A stretch of DNA of 64,000 nt. Origin: Aureimonas pseudogalii (lineage in GTDB: Bacteria; Pseudomonadota; Alphaproteobacteria; Rhizobiales; Rhizobiaceae). The stretch is from contig NZ_JACIEK010000015.1 in assembly GCF_014196835.1 (NCBI RefSeq), positions 23,447 through 87,446 of the forward strand, written 5' to 3'. Both the position numbers and the translations under genes were made by a program. Below the pieces are notes generated by a model, which was not told the origin of the DNA, did no database searches, and saw only the letters and a program-made list of their open reading frames with translations. This document shows positions 35,419-43,852 of this stretch, in pieces (the first letter of the stretch is position 1; every line of letters starts with the position of its first letter).

Positions 35419-35721
35419 TCAGCCGAGACGGCTGACGGCGATGATGATGCCGACGCCGGCAGCCACGATGGTCGCGATCCAGACGGTTTGCCGGGTGATG
35501 GCAGCCTGAATGTCGGCGTTGGCCTTATGCAGGTCGGCACCGAGCTTGTGCATGTCGGCACTGCTTTTGGCGATGATGCGGTCAACGTTCTCGGTGGATG
35601 CCATGTCTTTCTCCGCCTCGTCGTAAGCCTCACCAAACGCCTTGGCGAGGGGGCTGGCCTTGTCTGCTGCGATTCCGGCTTCGACCAGAGCGTCAGCGAT
35701 CTTGAGCCGGTCGATCTTCAT
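35419..35721 (-). CDS. Coiled-coil protein with C-terminal membrane anchor
   Basis: The 100-residue protein has a helical, heptad-like central region (about residues 40-72: IIAKSSADMHKLGADLHKAN) and one membrane helix at the C-terminus (WIATIVAAGVGIIIAV). This resembles DUF1640-type anchored coiled coils. Shine-Dalgarno AAAGGAG precedes the ATG. Function unknown. Confidence 0.6.
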   Translation of the reverse strand: MKIDRLKIADALVEAGIAADKASPLAKAFGEAYDEAEKDMASTENVDRIIAKSSADMHKLGADLHKANADIQAAITRQTVWIATIVAAGVGIIIAVSRLG

Positions 35722-36047
35722 GGCTGTCTCCTTTCCAATCTAGGGGTTGAACCTTGCGGAGCCAATCCCCGCAGACACCCGACCAGCCGTTGCGGAGCCG
35801 AGCAGCATCCTCGTCAGAGGACCGGAACGCAGTGGAGGACTGCCCATCGGGCAGTTGCGCGAGGGTTCGTTGCGGCTAGGGTCGTCTGCTTCATGGGATG
35901 GCTCGGCCGAGGTCGGCGACGATGTGGAGGGGCGCCAGTGAGACCGGCTCACCGCGCTAGGCTCTGGATCGGATCGAGCGGCGGACGATGGGCCTTGCCA
36001 CCCGTCGCGGCGTGGGATGGATAGGCGATCGCAGGACGGGAGCGTGC
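35722..36047. other. Non-coding interval
   Basis: About 325 bases with overlapping low-quality frames on both strands. No promoter, hairpin or homologous segment is convincing. Confidence 0.35.
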
Positions 36048-36251
36048 ATGGCCGCTGGCAAGGTGAAACCGGAGCTCGTTGGAAGGCTGCGATACGCGGC
36101 GGAGACGGCGCCGCCGGAGGTCTCGGCCCTGCTGCTGGAAGCGGCGGAGGAGGTCGTGGATCTGCGTCGACGGGTTGGAGACGCGGAAGAGGTGGATGCG
36201 ACCGACGAGGAGTTGGAGCTTCTGATGATGCGAGCGGTTGGAAGCGCCTGA
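36048..36251 (+). CDS. 67-residue acidic hypothetical protein
   Basis: From ATG 36048 the product is helical and acidic (PELVGRLRYAAETAPPEVSA then DEEVDATDEELELL-like tail). An upstream start at 35988 is possible but less protein-like. One of the few + strand genes of this region; family unknown. Confidence 0.5.
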   Translation: MAAGKVKPELVGRLRYAAETAPPEVSALLLEAAEEVVDLRRRVGDAEEVDATDEELELLMMRAVGSA

Positions 36252-36265
36252 TTGCCTGCGTGAGG

Positions 36266-36343
36266 GATCGTGACCCGGAGGGACGAGACCCTTCGGGGGC
36301 TCGGGTCGCGCAGCGACTAGAGCCCGGCCCGAAGGGTCACGCC
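36266..36343. repeat. 75-bp structured repeat, copy 2
   Basis: Near-identical to 31491-31569, with the same nested inverted repeats. It begins 36 bases past the stop of the - strand gene 36380 and 15 bases past the stop of the + strand gene 36048. Confidence 0.8.
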
Positions 36344-36379
36344 CTGATCATGCCGGGTCGGGTCGAGCGGGATGTGGTC

Positions 36380-36934
36380 CTAGAGGATGCTGAGGATCAC
36401 GACGGCCACGGTCAGCACGCCGATCGCGCCGATCATGCCGAAGGTCTGGATACGGGTCCGGGCTTTCGTGGTTCGAACCATGGACTCGAACTCGGCGATC
36501 TGCATCTTGGCGCTTGCGAGGACACGCTGGCTTTCGGCATGGTCCCTCATCATCGTGTCCGAGGGGGCGTTCGGTCGGCTTTTGATGGCGGTCAGGATTT
36601 CCGCTTTGTCCTGCGGGTTGTGGATCATGTCCTCCAACTCCTCTAGGCCCCTTTTCAAGATTTGAAGGGGCCTTTCGACACCAACAGGATCGCCGTTCAA
36701 CCGAATGAGATTGTCGAGAAGGGCGATCTGGTCGGCAACATCGATGGTTGCCTTCACGTAGGCCATGCGATCGCGTTTGTAGTCCTGTAGACCAACCTCG
36801 ATGGCGTGGCTCATCTGGGCGATGGTCGAGAGGATGTCCGAACCGTTGGTGGCCGATGGATTGCTCAAAGTGGTCTCAGCGAGCGCGGTGTCTGAATGGC
36901 CGAGGTAGTATGAAACGATGGTGGTAGGGCGCAA
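36380..36934 (-). CDS. Hypothetical protein with C-terminal membrane anchor
   Basis: The product has up to 184 residues with a TTG start at 36934; the true start is uncertain (an internal Met near residue 42 is an alternative). It is mostly alpha-helical, with a single C-terminal hydrophobic segment (MIGAIGVLTVAVVILSIL). Architecture resembles the anchored coiled-coil protein at 35419. Function unknown. Confidence 0.55.
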   Translation of the reverse strand: MRPTTIVSYYLGHSDTALAETTLSNPSATNGSDILSTIAQMSHAIEVGLQDYKRDRMAYVKATIDVADQIALLDNLIRLNGDPVGVERPLQILKRGLEELEDMIHNPQDKAEILTAIKSRPNAPSDTMMRDHAESQRVLASAKMQIAEFESMVRTTKARTRIQTFGMIGAIGVLTVAVVILSIL

Positions 36935-37177
36935 GCCTCACGTCTGCGCGTGAGCGCCAGGTGAGGCTAGGGGTTGCCACTAGGCGAACGGTCTTACGCG
37001 TTCAATCGCCGGGGCCGTGACCTACTCTGATCCCCCGTGGATGACAGCGAGATGCAGGATCATGACGGCGATCTGATCGGCAACCCTATCGGTGGGTCGA
37101 ATGCTACGGACACGAGCATCGACGCGAACATCACGACAGCGCTGGACGATCGCCGAGCGAGCTGCACATCCATTGGC

Positions 37178-37840
37178 ATGTGCAACCTTTACAGCCTGAC
37201 CAAGGGTCAATCGGCCATTCTGGAATTCACCCGTGCGGCGGTGGATCGAACGGGCAACCTGCCCCCGTTACCGGACATCTTCCCCGACACCGCGGCGCCG
37301 ATCGTCAGAATGAGCGAGGGCGAGCGCGAACTGACGATGGCGCGCTGGGGCATGCCATCGCCCGCGTTCGCGCTGAAGGGCAAGAAGGTGGATGGTGGCG
37401 TCACGAACATCCGCAACACCAAGAGCCCACACTGGCGGCGCTGGCTGGGTCCCGAGCATCGTTGCCTCGTGCCGATGACGAGCTTGAGCGAGTACGACAC
37501 GGTGGAGGGCAAGAAGGTGCCGGCGTGGTTCGCGGCGAGCGACGATCGACCATTGATGGTGTTCGCGGGGATCTGGACGAACTGGACGTCGACGCGAAAG
37601 GTGAAGGAGGGGGAGGTGAGTGCCGATCTCTACGGCTTCCTGACGACGGAGCCGAATGCGGTTGTTGCACCGATCCATCCCAAGGCCATGCCGGTGATCC
37701 TGACGACGGCTGAAGAGATGGAGATCTGGCTGGAGGCGCCGTGGGCCGAGGCTGCGGCGTTGCAGCGTCCCTTGCCGGACGATGGCCTCTGCATCGTGGC
37801 GAAGGGGGCGAGACGGGATGGCGCTGATGATGGACGGTGA
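37178..37840 (+). CDS. SRAP-domain abasic-site shield protein (YedK/HMCES family)
   Basis: The 220-residue protein starts MCNLYS. Cys2, exposed after Met removal, is the residue that crosslinks abasic sites in single-stranded DNA in this family. The conserved [33 protein letters not shown] and [10 protein letters not shown] segments follow in order. ATG 37178 is preferred over an upstream ATG at 37037 because Cys must be residue 2. It would protect entering single-stranded plasmid DNA. + strand. Confidence 0.88.
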   Translation: MCNLYSLTKGQSAILEFTRAAVDRTGNLPPLPDIFPDTAAPIVRMSEGERELTMARWGMPSPAFALKGKKVDGGVTNIRNTKSPHWRRWLGPEHRCLVPMTSLSEYDTVEGKKVPAWFAASDDRPLMVFAGIWTNWTSTRKVKEGEVSADLYGFLTTEPNAVVAPIHPKAMPVILTTAEEMEIWLEAPWAEAAALQRPLPDDGLCIVAKGARRDGADDGR

Positions 37841-38270
37841 GGAAGTCTACCGGGCCAGGTTGGCGGAGTGTCTTGCGGCGGCCGAGGCGACGACGTTGCC
37901 ACAGGTGAAGGAGCGTCATCTGACGGCGGCTGCGTCCTGGCAGACGCTTTTGGATACGGTGATGGAACGCAAGGCCAACGTCGCCGCTCTTCAAAGATCG
38001 AGGATGCGGCATCAGGCGGAGGACACTGCGTTGAGCGAGACCGAATACGAAATTCCCGATACCGCGGTGGATGCGATCGAAGATGGGACGCCGGTGATGA
38101 AGGCGTTCCGTCAGTCAACGGGACGATCGCAGCACGATGTCGCCGTGGAGGCCGGCATCACCGAGGACCGGCTTGCGGAGATTGAGCAAGGATCGACGGC
38201 ACATGCCGACGAACTGGCGAGGATTTCCAATGCGCTCGGAGTTCCGGCAGACCTGCTGGTAGACGAGTAG
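37818..38270 (+). CDS. HTH (XRE-type) regulator
   Basis: The 150-residue protein's N-terminal half is helical. The C-terminal ~65 residues form a lambda-repressor-like domain ([20 protein letters not shown], then [20 protein letters not shown]). It overlaps the SRAP gene by 23 bases and follows it on the same strand, so both are probably one operon. Confidence 0.75.
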   Translation: MALMMDGEEVYRARLAECLAAAEATTLPQVKERHLTAAASWQTLLDTVMERKANVAALQRSRMRHQAEDTALSETEYEIPDTAVDAIEDGTPVMKAFRQSTGRSQHDVAVEAGITEDRLAEIEQGSTAHADELARISNALGVPADLLVDE

Positions 38271-38321
38271 TTCAGTCCAGCCTTCGCCAATGCGGCCAGC
38301 TTAGCAGTGGATACGAGGGCG

Positions 38322-38513
38322 TCAGCCCTCCCGCCCCGCGTCAGCGGGGCTTCTTCCCGTACTCGATGCTGGCCTCGACCTCGGCCACGAGGGGGATAGC
38401 GACTTTACGCGAAAGGTGAACTTGCCGTTGTTGGCAAGGCTCCGAGTGATCCGGCTGAGGAAGGCGCGGAGGCGTCGGCCGGTGCGGGCAAGGAAGTTGA
38501 TTGTGGTCTTCAT
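38322..38513 (-). pseudogene. Small conserved gene with a probable one-base frameshift
   Basis: From ATG 38513 the frame reads TTINFLARTGRRLRAFLSRI and ANNGKFTFRVK, then turns into a low-complexity Ser/Pro/Arg tail. Restoring one base after the Lys codon (near 38400) joins it to another frame that continues VAIPLVAEVEASIEYGKKPR and stops at about 38341, a far more natural ending. It is either a broken gene or a sequencing error. Function unknown. Confidence 0.5.
38332..38352 (-). terminator. GC-rich hairpin at the end of the frameshifted small gene
   Basis: GCCCCGC-GTCA-GCGGGGC is a 7-bp stem overlapping the stop of the restored frame. No T run. Confidence 0.45.
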
Positions 38514-38798
38514 GGGTCTGCTCGTTTGGGTTCTGCGTTGTTCGCAGGGATTGACCAGCGGAGCGGACTGGCGCTGGAACCCGAAGGGCCGCAGCGCAGC
38601 GGAGGGCACGGGCGTGGCTGAGATTTGGTGCCGAAGGCACGTGCGCGAGGAGGCCGTCAGGCCGGGGAAATTTCTAGCTCGACCGTGTTGGAGGGGTCGG
38701 GCCGCTCTGCAAAATCCCGGTAGCGAACGATGCTGAGCCCGAAGAGCTGGCCTGGGCGCAACGGTTATTCGGCGGCACTGGTCGGTGCCGGAGTTCCG

Positions 38799-39182
38799 AT
38801 GGTGAAGTGCCAGTGCCATGGGCGAAGAGACGTCCGCCAGAACGGGGCCTTGAACGAACGTGACATCGACGACGCGCTGGCGGATGCGGAGGACGCCGTG
38901 ACGTCCGATCGGAGCCGCGTCGACGATCTGAGCCCTGCGCAGCTCGATGCGATCGCGTTCCCGCTGCGCTACCTTCGGCTTGCGAACAAGCTTGGTGCGG
39001 AGGGATCATATCCGGGCTTTGCCGAGCTGACGGCCCAGGTCGGGCGGGAAAAGCCGCAGCGAGCGGATTTAGCCGCGATGGAGAAAGAGGACATCGAGGC
39101 ATCGGAAGCTGAAGACGTCCGACGCCTCGAGGCGGAGGATGCGTCTCAGGCTGCGATGCTGGGTTCGTCGCCAAACTTGTAG
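38799..39182 (+). CDS. Acidic hypothetical protein
   Basis: From ATG 38799 there are 127 residues; an ATG at 38730 is possible. Helical and strongly charged toward the end (ADLAAMEKEDIEASEAEDVR). It overlaps the end of the convergent gene 39146 by 37 bases. No family recognised. Confidence 0.45.
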   Translation: MVKCQCHGRRDVRQNGALNERDIDDALADAEDAVTSDRSRVDDLSPAQLDAIAFPLRYLRLANKLGAEGSYPGFAELTAQVGREKPQRADLAAMEKEDIEASEAEDVRRLEAEDASQAAMLGSSPNL

Positions 39183-39493
39183 TTGACCAAGCTCAGCGCG
39201 GTCGCGATGACGGAAGCGCGCTGGCGTGGTTCTACGTCGAATAGGAAAATCCTGGCCCTGTCATCCACGAGGCCGGAAGCGTCGAAGTCCTCGCGGGGCT
39301 TCTGAAGCTGCTCCATCAGATCGGCGACGGTCCAATCACGTCCGCGTCCGACCGAAAGCGTCAGGATCGCCTGCGCCAGCAGTTCCACAGCGCATTTGAC
39401 GAAGAAGTTTTGTTCCTCGTGGGGAGCCGGTATCGAGGCCGCGACGGCTCGTGCTGCCGGAAGATCCTGGGCGTAGGGCAAAGGTGCTGGCAT
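39146..39493 (-). CDS. Hypothetical cytosolic protein
   Basis: The 115-residue helical protein contains FFVKCAVELLAQAILTLSVG in the middle; no signal peptide or motif. Starts at ATG 39493. Unknown family. Confidence 0.5.
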   Translation of the reverse strand: MPAPLPYAQDLPAARAVAASIPAPHEEQNFFVKCAVELLAQAILTLSVGRGRDWTVADLMEQLQKPREDFDASGLVDDRARIFLFDVEPRQRASVIATALSLVNYKFGDEPSIAA

Positions 39494-39613
39494 GATCCGT
39501 TCTACCTTTCGTGACCGATCGGGATGCCATTTGGGTTGAAAGCCAGCTAAGGAGCAAGACGAAATTCTGGAGAGTGAGGTCCAGTCTCCTGCGCCGATCG
39601 AGGCTGCGTCGGC

Positions 39614-39799
39614 TCAGTAGCCGAGGAAGGCCAGAAGGTCGCCGGCATCGATGGCGTCGATTTCCTTGCCGGTGAACTCGTAGAACTCGCCGATCGTGGC
39701 GTCATGCAAGTCCATGATACGTTGCGCCGCTGGCAGATCGAGGATGATGGCGTCCTCGGTCCCGCGCAGCTCGAATGCGTCGTCGGCAGTGAAGCGCAT
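39614..39799 (-). CDS. 61-residue acidic hypothetical protein
   Basis: Starts RFTADDAFELRGTEDAIILD and ends DAGDLLAFLGY; acidic. It follows the 39801 gene by one base, so the two form an operon. The larger open frame upstream overlaps that gene and is rejected. Confidence 0.5.
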   Translation of the reverse strand: MRFTADDAFELRGTEDAIILDLPAAQRIMDLHDATIGEFYEFTGKEIDAIDAGDLLAFLGY

Positions 39800-39800
39800 A

Positions 39801-40139
39801 TCAGGGCTCCCGGTCGTTGGTGGCGGCTTCGTCGCGGTGGATGATGATATATTGCGCGATGGCCAGGACGTTTTCCATCTCGCCTCGTGGAGCATCGAAG
39901 AACCGTTCGACCAAGGGACCACCTCGCAGGAGATCGCGATCGAAGCGGTGTTTGTGGAGGGTGGTTTCGGTGAGGAGGTCGCGTTCCGTCCAGCCTTCGG
40001 GCTTTCGGCGTGAGAGGTTGGCGATGCTGATTGCGACGAGCTCGGCCGCCAGGGGCTCGATGGATGTGAGCGAGGCGTCCCAGGTGGAAACGATGGATCT
40101 TGCATCGAGGAGCGCCGTGGCGCTCGGCAGATCGACCAA
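39801..40139 (-). CDS. Hypothetical protein
   Basis: 112 residues from a TTG with AAGGAG about 5 bases upstream, which decides the start. Contains RKPEGWTERDLLTETTLHKH, suggesting a helix-turn region, but no family match. Operon with 39614. Confidence 0.5.
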   Translation of the reverse strand: MVDLPSATALLDARSIVSTWDASLTSIEPLAAELVAISIANLSRRKPEGWTERDLLTETTLHKHRFDRDLLRGGPLVERFFDAPRGEMENVLAIAQYIIIHRDEAATNDREP

Positions 40140-40173
40140 GCTGTCTCCTTGGGGTGAGCGCGGACGGCGAGGG

Positions 40174-40464
40174 CTACCGTTCGAGCCCCTTGGAATAGTC
40201 CGCCTTTGACTGCCCGAGGCGATAGAGCCGGCTGTCGCAGCGTGCCCAGGTAGGCGGACTGGCTGTGTCGATTTCCATCACAGGCGAGGAGTTGGCGAAG
40301 GCCATGTCCTCGAACTTGGGATGGCCGATCATGAAGCCGAACAACTGGTGACGGCCGAAGAACTCCTCGTACCGCATAGGGCGAAGTTCCCATAAGTGGA
40401 CGATCGGCGCTGCCGCCAGCTCGTCAGCCGCGGGGGGCGGCCCGATCACCTTCTCCATGGTCAT
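40174..40464 (-). CDS. Hypothetical protein following the DUF2442-HTH gene
   Basis: 96 residues from ATG 40464, which overlaps the stop of the upstream gene. Contains HLWELRPMRYEEFFGRHQLF and a WARCDSRLYRLG end. Part of the 40174-41233 cluster; function unknown. Confidence 0.55.
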   Translation of the reverse strand: MTMEKVIGPPPAADELAAAPIVHLWELRPMRYEEFFGRHQLFGFMIGHPKFEDMAFANSSPVMEIDTASPPTWARCDSRLYRLGQSKADYSKGLER

Positions 40465-40979
40465 GGCTGAGAACCCGCCGTGACCACCTGGGACGGCCTT
40501 CCGGGCTTCCGGGGGCGATAGTGAGCCTGCATGAGGATGGGGTCGCGCAGCGCGGCCCGGCACACCATGCCGACCGTTGCCGGGATCGTCGCGCCCGCCT
40601 TGTAGCCGTTCCAGGTGCTGAGGCCGATGCCGAGAAATTCTGCCGCCTCCTGGTTCGACAGGCCAATCTCGGCCTGCCAGTTCACCAGTTGCGCCGTCGT
40701 CATGCCCTGCTGCTCCTCGTAGAGCTTGCGGAGGTGGATGGCGTCGATCGCCAGGTCTCCGTCCGGGTCCTCCCAGAACAGGGACGTGCCGCCGTAGCCG
40801 ACCTGGACTTCGAAAAAGGTCTTGGGGTCCATCAAAGGAGCGAGGATCGGGCCGCCGGTCTTGATCCATCCGCCGAGGTTCACGCTGCTGGAAGAGCCAT
40901 CGCTCCAATCGATGCCAACGGTTGGCCAGCCCCTTGGGGAGGGAGCGACGGTCAAAATGCGAGGAAGTGCATTGGTCAT
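40461..40979 (-). CDS. DUF2442 domain fused to an HTH domain
   Basis: The 172-residue protein's N-terminal ~85 residues resemble DUF2442 (WSDGSSSSVNLGGWI, DGDLAIDAIHLRKLYEEQQG). The C-terminal part is a Cro/C1-type HTH (AEIGLSNQEAAEFLGIGLST). It is next to a DUF4160 gene, a pairing seen widely and often suspected to be a toxin-antitoxin-like module; the HTH part would allow autoregulation. That role is inference. Confidence 0.7.
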   Translation of the reverse strand: MTNALPRILTVAPSPRGWPTVGIDWSDGSSSSVNLGGWIKTGGPILAPLMDPKTFFEVQVGYGGTSLFWEDPDGDLAIDAIHLRKLYEEQQGMTTAQLVNWQAEIGLSNQEAAEFLGIGLSTWNGYKAGATIPATVGMVCRAALRDPILMQAHYRPRKPGRPSQVVTAGSQP

Positions 40980-40990
40980 GTTCGGAGCTT

Positions 40991-41233
40991 TCAGAAAATG
41001 GGGAAGCGGGGATTGATGCGGTTCCACTCCGCGGCGATCTCGGCGCGATGGGCCTCGATCCACGGCATCACCTGCTTTCGGGCGGTCGCCGGCAGCGTTC
41101 CCTCTTGGACGGTCAGGGTCTCGATCAGGACGAGCGCTTCGAAGTCCGGTGAGATGATGTGGAAGTGGTAGGGCAGGTGATCGTTGGCGTAGACGCGGAC
41201 GATGATACTGCCGACCTGGTAGAGCTTGCCCAT
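40991..41233 (-). CDS. DUF4160-domain protein
   Basis: The 80-residue protein has the DUF4160 core VRVYANDHLPYHFHIISPDF and ends in a helical segment. It is 11 bases upstream of the DUF2442-HTH gene on the same strand. Probably the partner component of that module; the longer frame upstream lacks support. Confidence 0.75.
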   Translation of the reverse strand: MGKLYQVGSIIVRVYANDHLPYHFHIISPDFEALVLIETLTVQEGTLPATARKQVMPWIEAHRAEIAAEWNRINPRFPIF

Positions 41234-41500
41234 GGCACCCCCGTTTCGGATGCCTGAAACGTAGTCCAGTAAAGGGACTATGTAAACTGTTATGGCTGAT
41301 ATTTGGACTAGGTTTCTCAGCGCTACATGCGCTTTGCGATGAAGCGTTGCTCCTCGCCCAGGGCGTTGGCGTAGATCGCCATGGTCTCGACCGCGGCGTG
41401 GCCCATCCGTCCCGTGTTCGAACTGCTCGATGTCCTGACGGAGATGAAGGGTTTTCCGACGTCTGGTCATATCGACGGCTCCTTTGGTGCCGGAGAACAA

Positions 41501-41526
41501 AGAAAAGGCCGCCCGAAGGCGGCCTT
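41501..41526 (-). terminator. Terminator of the DUF2493 gene
   Basis: On the - strand AAGGCCGCC-TTCG-GGCGGCC is followed by TTTTCTTTG, about 20 bases past the stop. Confidence 0.88.
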
Positions 41527-41547
41527 GGCGGGAGAAGATGGGGGGCA

Positions 41548-42450
41548 TCAGCCCCCCACTCGCATCACCTTGATGCCGAGCTTCTTGGCCTTGTCGGCGA
41601 GGTTCTCGGTGATGCCGGTGCCGGGGGTGACGATGACGCCCTGGGGGATTTGCTCGAGCATCTGGTCGTTGCGCTTGAAGGGAGCGGAGCGGCCGAAATT
41701 CCAGTCGGGCTTGAAGGCGACTGCGGGGACTTTGCGGTTAGCCGCCCATTTGGCGGCGATCAGTTCCGCGCCCGTCGGGCTGCCACCGTGCATTAGAACC
41801 ATGTCGGGGTAGCGCTTCTGGACCGCATCGAGGGTCTTCCAGATCGTCTCGTGGTCGTTGTAGTCGGCGCCGCCGGCGAAGGCGATCTTGGTGCCGGTCG
41901 GGCAGTGCAGCTCGTTTTCGGACCGGGCCTTGGCGGCGAGGAAGTCGCGCGACTGGATCATGGCGCTGGTGACGTTGGCGTGGGAGACCTTGGAGCCGGT
42001 GCGGGGGAGCCAGGGCGATCCGGTCATCACCTCGTAGTGCTCGGCGGCGAGGTCGCGCATGGCCTCGAAGGCGTTGCGGGCTTCGGTGAAGGCGGTGCCC
42101 TCGTCCAGGAGCTTCTCCAGCTCAACGGAGCGGATCTCCGAGCCGTCCTGCTCGCGCTGGGCGTCGCGCATCTTCATGGTGGTGTCGTCGAGACGCTTGT
42201 TGGTGTGGGTCAGCCGGCGGTGGAAGGAGTTGACGAGGCTCCAGAGCATTTCCTCCAGGTCGCCTTCGAGGCGGGTGTCGTGGAAGATGTCGGCCATGCC
42301 GGTCATGACGTCGCGGATCTTGTAGGAGAGGTCGTCGCCGTCGGGCAGGGGGCGGTAGTCGCGGTCGCCGTCAGCCGTGAGGCCGTAGAGCTGGATTTCC
42401 TCGAGGAGGTGAGCGGTGGGGCTGGTGGAGGAGCTGGTGTAGCGGGTCAT
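41548..42450 (-). CDS. DUF2493-domain protein
   Basis: The 300-residue protein's first 170 residues are helical. The C-terminal ~120 residues form a Rossmann-like DUF2493/SLOG-type fold (KIAFAGGADYNDHETIW, VLMHGGSPTGAELIAAKWA, then VIVTPGTGITENLADKAKKL). SLOG-related folds bind nucleotides or NAD-like ligands. ATG 42450 is chosen; the frame opens earlier without a Shine-Dalgarno. It is a common companion of Toprim and strawberry-notch genes on alphaproteobacterial plasmids. Confidence 0.78.
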   Translation of the reverse strand: MTRYTSSSTSPTAHLLEEIQLYGLTADGDRDYRPLPDGDDLSYKIRDVMTGMADIFHDTRLEGDLEEMLWSLVNSFHRRLTHTNKRLDDTTMKMRDAQREQDGSEIRSVELEKLLDEGTAFTEARNAFEAMRDLAAEHYEVMTGSPWLPRTGSKVSHANVTSAMIQSRDFLAAKARSENELHCPTGTKIAFAGGADYNDHETIWKTLDAVQKRYPDMVLMHGGSPTGAELIAAKWAANRKVPAVAFKPDWNFGRSAPFKRNDQMLEQIPQGVIVTPGTGITENLADKAKKLGIKVMRVGG

Positions 42451-42737
42451 GGCGCTGATCCTTTGCTGGGGCGGCTCTTGGCCGGGATGGCGCGATGAAA
42501 GATCGGGAGTGGCGGCCCGGAACCCCTTGGGGCGGTGCCTGAGCGCCGAGGCAAGCAAGGGCTATCTTGTCCCGCGAGGAGACCGCTTGCGGTCGGGGAA
42601 GATAGTCCGCGGCGCAGCCTTGAAGGGACGACAGAGGGCGGCTCTCCGCCCGACTCTCCCGATCCATCGCTCCAGACATCCCTGCCCAAGAGCTGATCCC
42701 TGCATGGAGATGCCTCTGGCCAGACCCGGCCAGCGCC
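42451..42737. other. Intergenic interval between DUF2493 and Toprim genes
   Basis: About 285 bases without a credible gene. It presumably carries the promoter of the DUF2493 gene. A weak inverted repeat ACCGCTTGCGGT is visible near 42590. Confidence 0.35.
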
Positions 42738-43769
42738 TCAAGCTAGGGCCGCGTAGTCCTCGGCGGCAGACCCCAGCTCCGCCACAAGGCGCGTGCGCAA
42801 CGCTTCCGCGCCCCATGCACTGAGATCGTCGTTGAAGTCTCCAAGAACCGGCACGATCTCGCGCACGGTGATCGACCTTCCAGCCTCTTCCAGCCGCTGG
42901 AACAACTGGTGAAGGGCTCGCTCGCCCGCCTCGTCGTTATCCCGGCAGACCCACAGTTCCTCCACGATCGTCGGCACCTCGAACAGGGAGAGATGCGTGG
43001 CCGTGAGACAGGCGGCCAAGGGGAGCCTCGGCAGAGCGGTGCCGATGGACAGCATCGTCTCGACCCCCTCGCCGCACGCGAGGATGCGCCCCGCCTCTCC
43101 GAACCGCACGGCGTGGCCGAGAAGATCTCCCATGACGCGCTTCGGACTGGTCATGTCCGCGACTGCACCTCGCTCGACATCCAGCCAAGTGCGGGCTACA
43201 CCCGTCGTAAGGCCCGCATTATCCGTAATTGCAGCCAATAGGGCAGGCAATTCAATAGCTTGCCCTGTCTCGACGCTCATTGCATAACATTTGTTATGGA
43301 ACCTCAGCGCGGGTCCGAACCGCTCAATGTCGCGATTTCTAAGATAGCGCTGTGCCGGCGAACCGTGAAACGGCTTGGCGCTTGAAATCAGCCTCTGCGC
43401 CTTCTCACGTCGACTGACATCAGCCTGACGCGGTTCGGGAGCCGTCTGCTGCGCCTTGGCACGAATGATGTCGGGCTTGCCCAAGAAGCTCCTCGCCTCT
43501 TGCATGACCTCCGCGAATGTCGCGGCATGGCTGACGTGGGGAATGAGATCAAGGAGGTCGCCCCGCTCCCCCGTGGCATAGTCCCGCCACTTGCCCGCGC
43601 GTTGCGCGCCGTTGGTATGGAGGCAAATCGCAAGGCTGGCCCCCTTGGCGCCGTTCACGTCCCCGATCTGCCAGTAGTTTCCCGCGTGCCGTCCCTGCGG
43701 CAGATACGCCTTGCAGAAGCTCAGCGCATAGTCGCCCAACTGGCGCGAGATGTCGGTCGCCGTCTCCAT
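42738..43769 (-). CDS. Toprim-domain primase-like protein
   Basis: The 343-residue protein has an N-terminal region with YWQIGDVNG and GKWRDYATGERGDLLDLI, the phage/plasmid primase lead-in. A Toprim domain follows, with the catalytic Glu in ILACGEGVETMLSIG and the acidic pair in VCRDNDEAGE. ATG 43769 is used. It could prime the complementary strand of the entering single strand, a role for leading-region primases; that is inference. Confidence 0.82.
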   Translation of the reverse strand: METATDISRQLGDYALSFCKAYLPQGRHAGNYWQIGDVNGAKGASLAICLHTNGAQRAGKWRDYATGERGDLLDLIPHVSHAATFAEVMQEARSFLGKPDIIRAKAQQTAPEPRQADVSRREKAQRLISSAKPFHGSPAQRYLRNRDIERFGPALRFHNKCYAMSVETGQAIELPALLAAITDNAGLTTGVARTWLDVERGAVADMTSPKRVMGDLLGHAVRFGEAGRILACGEGVETMLSIGTALPRLPLAACLTATHLSLFEVPTIVEELWVCRDNDEAGERALHQLFQRLEEAGRSITVREIVPVLGDFNDDLSAWGAEALRTRLVAELGSAAEDYAALA

Positions 43770-43852
43770 CGCATTAAAACCCCTGAAGCGTTCCACCCGG
43801 TAGGAAACCGGAGGGCTCGATGCCCCCGGCTCTCTCAAAGCCGACTGATCGG

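Noticed and set aside
36648..36676. GGCCCCTTTTCAA/TTTGAAGGGGCC inverted repeat
   Set aside because: It lies inside the coding part of the 36380 gene and is explained by its codons; no sign of regulation.
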